Source of the DNA: Janthinobacterium sp. SUN073
Lineage (GTDB): Bacteria > Pseudomonadota > Gammaproteobacteria > Burkholderiales > Burkholderiaceae_D
Reading direction: 5' to 3'
Assembly: GCF_030397665.1 (NCBI RefSeq)
Contig: NZ_JAPUBT010000003.1
Location: 310,001 to 374,000, forward strand
Length of the DNA: 64,000 nt
In this document: piece after piece, positions 61,501 through 64,000 of the stretch
Position numbering within the stretch: position 1 is the first letter of the stretch
Layout: each line of letters starts with the position of its first letter
Program-made: the position numbers and the translations under genes
The notes under the pieces: model-generated
The model's database searches: none
The model's input: only the letters and a program-made list of their open reading frames with translations
Told to the model about the DNA's origin: nothing

Positions 61501-62519
61501 TTTGGCCACATTTCGACTGGCGCGCAAGCAAAATCAGGCTAAATAATCTGGATCTACTGCGCATACATTTGCGCATGGATACGACGTTGACCGATATAGA
61601 AAGCTTCCGTATCATGCTGCGCGAGCTGCATTTGTGGGTGCTGGATCCGCTGCGACGTTTACCTTCTTTGCAATTCAGTGCCAATGATTATTATGCATGC
61701 GAACAGGCACTCGCGACGACCACCATTTACGCAAAGCAGTTGGCAACGTATGGCAAGCAGCTCGCCGGGCTGCCACCCGGCCCGTCACTGCCACGGCATG
61801 TTGGCGGAATCACATCGGATGGATACGTTGCGGTATGGCGCGATGCCTTGCCGCGCACCGACTGGCTGGCACTGAAAGCGACCGGCGCACAAGCGGGCTT
61901 GACCGGCACGGCTGTCATGCTGGCGGCGTATGCCACCGCCATCGCCGCCTGCTCAGAGCGATCACACTTCAGCCTGCGGCTCGATTATCCGGACCGCAAG
62001 CCCCTGCATGCGCAGATCGGCAACGTGATGCTCGATGCCAGCGACACGGCCATGATCGGCTGTCATGCCGACGCCGCCAGTTTCATGGCGCTGGCGCATG
62101 CTTGCGATGCCGCGATCCAGCAACGGCTGGACGCCGACGTGGTCGATGGCGCCAGTGTAATGGCTGCCTATCGCACAGCCGGAACGGATCGTCCCGCTTT
62201 TTCGGCTGTTGCCATGACCAGCTTGCTGGGCGTGCGTACCACGTATGCCATCCCCGAAACATCGGACCCTTTGCTCGGCATGCCAGCCCATGAAACCGCG
62301 ACGCAACCGGGCACGGCCCTGCACTTCCAGGTACTGGAGGAAGAAAGCGCACTGCTGTACAACATCGACCTGCATACCGCATTCTTGCCCCAGGAACTGG
62401 GTAATACGCTGATGCGTCATCTCGGCACAATTCTGCAAACATTGGCCGCATCGCCAGCCGCCTGGACCACCGCGCCCAAAGAATTGCTGCGGGAAAGCAA
62501 AGAGGTGAAGCATGGGTGA
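55539..62519 (+). CDS. AT-less PKS-NRPS protein KS-MT-KR-ACP-ACP-(Cy-like)
   Basis: 2326 residues. KS about 20-450 (Cys195 in QTACSSS, His331, His371). No acyltransferase follows: residues 455-615 are a linker without GHSxG or the HAFH segment. C-methyltransferase about 640-985 (ILEVGGGTGGTTRDVL near 815). KR about 1200-1640; cofactor loop VLIGGLCELGLELA at 1405, Ser and Lys present, but the catalytic Tyr is His1551 (GQGSHALANAM). Two tandem ACPs (Ser1704, Ser1798). The C-terminal domain from about 1835 is a Cy/condensation relative: it has DTTLTDIES (2014-2022) but lacks the YWIGR, GDFT and SQTPQVWLD motifs seen in both Cy domains of the preceding protein. Corresponds to HMWP1 without its AT, third cysteine module and thioesterase. 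Should add one malonate that is C-methylated. A good AAGGAC site precedes the ATG. Confidence 0.9.
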   Translation: MSTHNEVNAATVPDYGDSMPVAIIGAGCRMPRAADIFEYWRRLADGEELIDFFDAEQLAAAGVDPALLKRPGYVPAAAVVAGADRFDWGFFGYSRHEAESIDPQQRLFLMCAWEALEMAGHAPAGLAAKGDELRIGVIGACKMSSYPAASFDKMEEIASPSTFARLIGNDKDYLATRVSYKLGLTGPSMTVQTACSSSLVAIHLACEQIASGECDMVLAGGAGIGFPQESGYVHREGMIFSRDGHCRPFDADAGGTTIGNGVGVVLLKSLGRALADGDPVLAIVRGSAVNNDGAGKAGYTAPSPEGQARVISEALLMAEVDPASIGLVEAHGTATPLGDPIEVEALTRAWRRHTSASQYCALGSVKSNLGHLDTAAGVASFLKAAMALHFGQVPPSLHFEQPNPAIDFENSPFFVPQMLLPWPVGKGPRRAAVSAFAIGGTNCHTILEQAPPPAAPAPADNMPVLLLLSARSDTALKTLALRHAWRLCELSSDQSLADYCATSVHHRSLYGSRLALLANDVDNLISLLYAFVDGDGTTTAKPQNDDPHVWIADALTPDAGKQSLIDFVTTQLGAGQPVWDGHAVCAVRPITRALLPTCPFEGERCWYTKPGTVATSNDQHQAWQAMRDAGHHTAAALAAELDLSALARENEGVDALHAFYVGRAFATLGIFDNKDEWMSVDACLRVAGAPARFHQLFARLLRDHADAGLLEKRGVGEQTSYRHLHADRQPDPQPWLGLMRDLGYRQLADLVERTGPRLADMLAEKVDAVGVVFPGAATDEVEHMYQDQPYSVYLNHIAAATVAGMATAQGRPLRILEVGGGTGGTTRDVLAQLPADACELYTFTDLGPLFLQKARKKFAAYPFMRFQGFDMNGPAGAQGLAAGGYDLIIAANVLHNAPDLRVMLANLATILAPGGVLLMREITAPKKLFDFVFGPLVPALSDSEKRDGELFASRMRWQQALSDAGFSHTDAMPAEDLPTHALGEQILLARRPATTTNVASTSLVDLAPAKPDTGHLLTIQKPTIGNIIKAILAWLPEPAGCQLEQMRWHLDIGEAPAPLQVTLSFTGDHLRATVDDTRGHAQALLTATVARPRALRRHYKQGAEAMGLEPADDSLLDRVIKALSDDPSLFVGVDSLYWPAAAESPPGLRLHISEYGAVVCDATGRVQLDLRNRHLLRRPAALPSLWRGEGDAQLFGWQWQKMPAAGQGRSLPRRVLYISDDGQQDFKRALGEAGVDCGLLPVAELMRDKVTLVRRLELEAPFDTVVYQPASVNHLCDAVSLFEAAGITPLVNLMSALSAMADVPALIVISPHAYAITAMERCGAWPSAGMGALLAVARQEMPALHCSQLDTGDAGVQEQVHALLTLLGDTLLKQVPVLALRNEALYCQRLTPTSLPAAPPLPQGRHVLIGGLCELGLELAHWLVASGARDLIWLTRRAPDAKEKAALDSLLEQGVTVHVDSDADVTDPEALTAALQRLAEGPPLGIVFHLAGVVNDAPLSALQPQDWEASMATKLRAALRQHALEVRLQPVMTVYFSSAASAFGPAGQGSHALANAMLEGLAEHRSRAGHDTLALAWGFWREIESEKRQGLAARLAERGMLGMSSAQGWALLAAAMGGNASTYMPCHVDWNRFATQATPAQQARFGACWKNDAPLAADTPRQMPAQQTSTSLLQQLLRHIADLLGCPVEQLNEDSKLVQMGMDSLLMLDLAEQLKQKFDLTVSADTLFKADTPKALAAALQSQMAGQQDPVAALLHAESTAALPAAQRYLRSRLAGLLQCAEADMKADTKLVELGLDSLLFLELSETIQQELHVKLSAEVAFQGGSITALARILVDALHPGVDTSPRTPAMTGLRRALLELEQRDGGWLASNGDVLPRPSSTEHALTGLRKLRWRLRANDLPQQLYVEFDKPGDFDLAGFERAWQLLLARHAALRTTVDAQANLHVTPKAPYYAVRVNDLRGLPAGRSNEALAELREEMTHATSDLQLWPHFDWRASKIRLNNLDLLRIHLRMDTTLTDIESFRIMLRELHLWVLDPLRRLPSLQFSANDYYACEQALATTTIYAKQLATYGKQLAGLPPGPSLPRHVGGITSDGYVAVWRDALPRTDWLALKATGAQAGLTGTAVMLAAYATAIAACSERSHFSLRLDYPDRKPLHAQIGNVMLDASDTAMIGCHADAASFMALAHACDAAIQQRLDADVVDGASVMAAYRTAGTDRPAFSAVAMTSLLGVRTTYAIPETSDPLLGMPAHETATQPGTALHFQVLEEESALLYNIDLHTAFLPQELGNTLMRHLGTILQTLAASPAAWTTAPKELLRESKEVKHG

Positions 62520-63660
62520 ATTGCTGAATGTAGTCGTCTGCGGCACCCGCTTTGGCGAGCATTATCTGGCCGCGCTTCACGGCGGCCAACATCCATGGCC
62601 TGCCCGGCCCCCGCATTTGCCGCGCTATCGTCTGGCCGGTATCGTCGCGCGTGGCAGCGCGCGTTCGCTGGCACTGGCTGACAAGCTGGGCGTTCCGCTG
62701 TACACGGAGGTGGCGCAACTCCCAGGCAATATCGATATCGCCTGTGTCGTCGTGCGCAGTGCCATCGTCGGTGGCGACGGTTCGTCGCTGGCGCGCGCCC
62801 TGCTGACGAAAGGGATGCACGTGTTGCAGGAACATCCGGTACATCCGACCGATATCTTGCGTCTGCGCGCGCTGGCGGCCGAACATGGCAAGCGCTATCA
62901 CGTCAATACTTTTTACCCTCATCTGCCCGCGGGACAGCGCTTTATCGATTATGCAAAACGTAGTGCGACACAGCGCCCGCCCGCTTTCATCGAAATCACC
63001 ACCAGCCTGCAATTGCTGTATTCCAGCCTCGACATCGTTTTCCGCGCCCTGGACAACGCCATTCCCTTTTCTTGCACCGAACCCCTGACTGTGCCTGGCG
63101 CTCCGGCCGATTCCACCGCCCCCTGGCCTTTCCGTGCCATACAAGGTTTGATAGGCGGCGTGCCGTTTTCACTCAATCTGCAAACCTGGCTGGACCCGCA
63201 TGACCCGGACCACCATAGCCTGGTGATGCACCGCATCGCGATCGGCGGCCCGGAGGGCAATGTCTTGCTGGCCAATAGCTACGGGCCGGTCGTCTGGAGC
63301 CATCCCATCTACGCTCCCGATTATGGACGCGACGATGACCGCTCTTCCTACCTTCTCGCGCCGGAGCAATTTTCCGAAAGTCGCTTCAACCGCCAGCCGA
63401 CAGCGACGGTGTTTGGCAAACCGCAGGGTCCCAGCCTCACAGAGGCGGCGGTCCATGATTTTCCATGGGCGATCCATGCCGCGCTTGATGAGTTGATCAA
63501 TGCGGATGCACCGGTCCATCAAGACCAGTGGTGGCGCACCCATGGCGATGCCTGGCTCGGCATCATGCGTGCTGCAGGGCCCGCGCAGATGGCGAGCCGG
63601 CCGCCGCCGCCGCCCCCGTATCCGGACCCCATTCACTACGCCAAGGAGTGCCAGTCATGA
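62512..63660 (+). CDS. Thiazolinyl imide reductase (Irp3/YbtU/PchG family)
   Basis: 382 residues; the start overlaps the PKS-NRPS stop by 8 nt. N-terminal NAD(P)-binding segment VVVCGTRFGEHYLAAL (about 7-22), then DIACVVVRSAIVGGDGSSLARALLTKGMHVLQEHPVHP (about 75-112), which is the hallmark of this family, and HVNTFYPHLPAG. It reduces the C=N bond of the second, carrier-bound thiazoline to a thiazolidine, as in yersiniabactin and pyochelin. The reduced N becomes available for methylation, which fits a methyltransferase gene coming next. The C-terminus has a proline run. Confidence 0.93.
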   Translation: MGELLNVVVCGTRFGEHYLAALHGGQHPWPARPPHLPRYRLAGIVARGSARSLALADKLGVPLYTEVAQLPGNIDIACVVVRSAIVGGDGSSLARALLTKGMHVLQEHPVHPTDILRLRALAAEHGKRYHVNTFYPHLPAGQRFIDYAKRSATQRPPAFIEITTSLQLLYSSLDIVFRALDNAIPFSCTEPLTVPGAPADSTAPWPFRAIQGLIGGVPFSLNLQTWLDPHDPDHHSLVMHRIAIGGPEGNVLLANSYGPVVWSHPIYAPDYGRDDDRSSYLLAPEQFSESRFNRQPTATVFGKPQGPSLTEAAVHDFPWAIHAALDELINADAPVHQDQWWRTHGDAWLGIMRAAGPAQMASRPPPPPPYPDPIHYAKECQS

Positions 63661-64000
63661 ACCACGCCACAACGCCATCCCACGCGGCGACACTGGACCG
63701 CAACCGCAAGGCCTATGCAAGCCTGGCGGAAGTGCTGGAAAATGCAGGTCTGACAGAACACGCGCTGTTCCTGAACTGGGGCTATGCGCCGCAAGCCGGC
63801 CTGCCCGACTGGGCCAGCCACACCTTGCCGGCGGGTGAAACCGGCCTCGCGCAGGCGCGCCTGATATTGGAAGTGCTGGGCGATACCCCGTTGGCGGGCA
63901 AACGCGTGCTCGATGTCGGATGTGGCCGTGGTGGTGCGTTGGCCCTGCTGGCGCGCTTGTACCCCACCGCGAATCTGATCGGGGCCGACCTGAGCGCCGC
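63657..64000 (+). CDS. SAM-dependent methyltransferase (3' end outside window)
   Basis: 114 codons visible, cut by the right edge. The ATG at 63657 overlaps the reductase stop (ATGA) and is preceded by AAGGAG. An N-terminal helix (KAYASLAEVLENAGLTEHALFLNWGYAP) leads to motif I VLDVGCGRGGALALLARLYP and GADLSAA. It resembles the methyltransferase half of the fusion protein at 37.5-39.2 kb (LDAGCGRGG, GIDLSPEQ). Candidate N-methyltransferase of the thiazolidine ring, since neither megasynthase has an MT domain after the second cyclisation; the embedded MT-like domain has a broken SAM motif. Confidence 0.88.
   Translation, partial: MNHATTPSHAATLDRNRKAYASLAEVLENAGLTEHALFLNWGYAPQAGLPDWASHTLPAGETGLAQARLILEVLGDTPLAGKRVLDVGCGRGGALALLARLYPTANLIGADLSA

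Overview
The window looks like a chromosomal segment of a high-GC betaproteobacterium, most likely Oxalobacteraceae (Massilia, Duganella or Janthinobacterium type). This is inferred from base composition, dense 4-nt ATGA gene overlaps, the giant filamentous-haemagglutinin-like adhesin and the type of siderophore locus. No rRNA, tRNA or CRISPR array was seen.

Left part (1-15.0 kb, minus strand): four genes in one direction, a periplasmic STN-TonB_C signalling protein, an ECF sigma factor, a FecR-type anti-sigma factor, and a giant two-partner-secretion exoprotein of at least 4185 residues that runs off the left edge. This resembles a cell-surface-signalling unit without a TonB-dependent barrel receptor. 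From 15.2 to 21.2 kb are a three-gene hydrolase operon (M14 peptidase, alpha/beta hydrolase, serine hydrolase), an MFS transporter with a LysR regulator, and a nitronate monooxygenase.

21.3-26.0 kb is a visibly AT-richer island of small, unrelated genes, all on the minus strand. Seven copies of a roughly 50-bp imperfect palindrome (typical ends TGTCCGC...GCGGACA) lie between them, and between consecutive copies there is exactly one gene. It behaves like a cassette array, but it does not show clear canonical attC core sites and no integrase is present in the window. Next come a degenerate primase-like protein, a DHA2-type MFS pump divergent from a LysR gene, an SDR, a truncated MFS gene and an IS21 istB remnant (26.0-31.7 kb).

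Right part (31.8-64 kb): a siderophore locus of the yersiniabactin/micacocidin/agrochelin kind. An AraC regulator is followed by a minus-strand operon coupled by short overlaps (TonB receptor, RhtX/YbtX-like MFS, methyltransferase-thioesterase fusion, FAD monooxygenase, two YbtP/YbtQ-like ABC proteins) and divergently by the assembly line: a 4246-residue FAAL-ACP-KS-AT-KR-ACP-Cy-A(MT-like)-PCP-Cy-PCP protein, a 2326-residue KS-MT-KR-ACP-ACP-Cy-like protein, a thiazolinyl imide reductase, and a methyltransferase cut by the right edge. The FAAL/PKS front end replaces the salicylate synthase and salicyl-AMP ligase of the yersiniabactin pathway, so an alkylated salicyl-type starter is expected. 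It would be extended by two cysteines (thiazoline, then reduced and probably N-methylated thiazolidine) and one methylated malonate unit. The second megasynthase has no AT domain, a KR with His in place of the catalytic Tyr, and a terminal Cy domain that keeps DxxxxDxxS but has lost other Cy motifs. I infer a product that stops before a third thiazoline (agrochelin/massiliachelin-like), released by the fused thioesterase, whose nucleophile is Cys rather than Ser. Fur-box-like sequences precede the regulator gene and sit in the divergent promoter of the locus.
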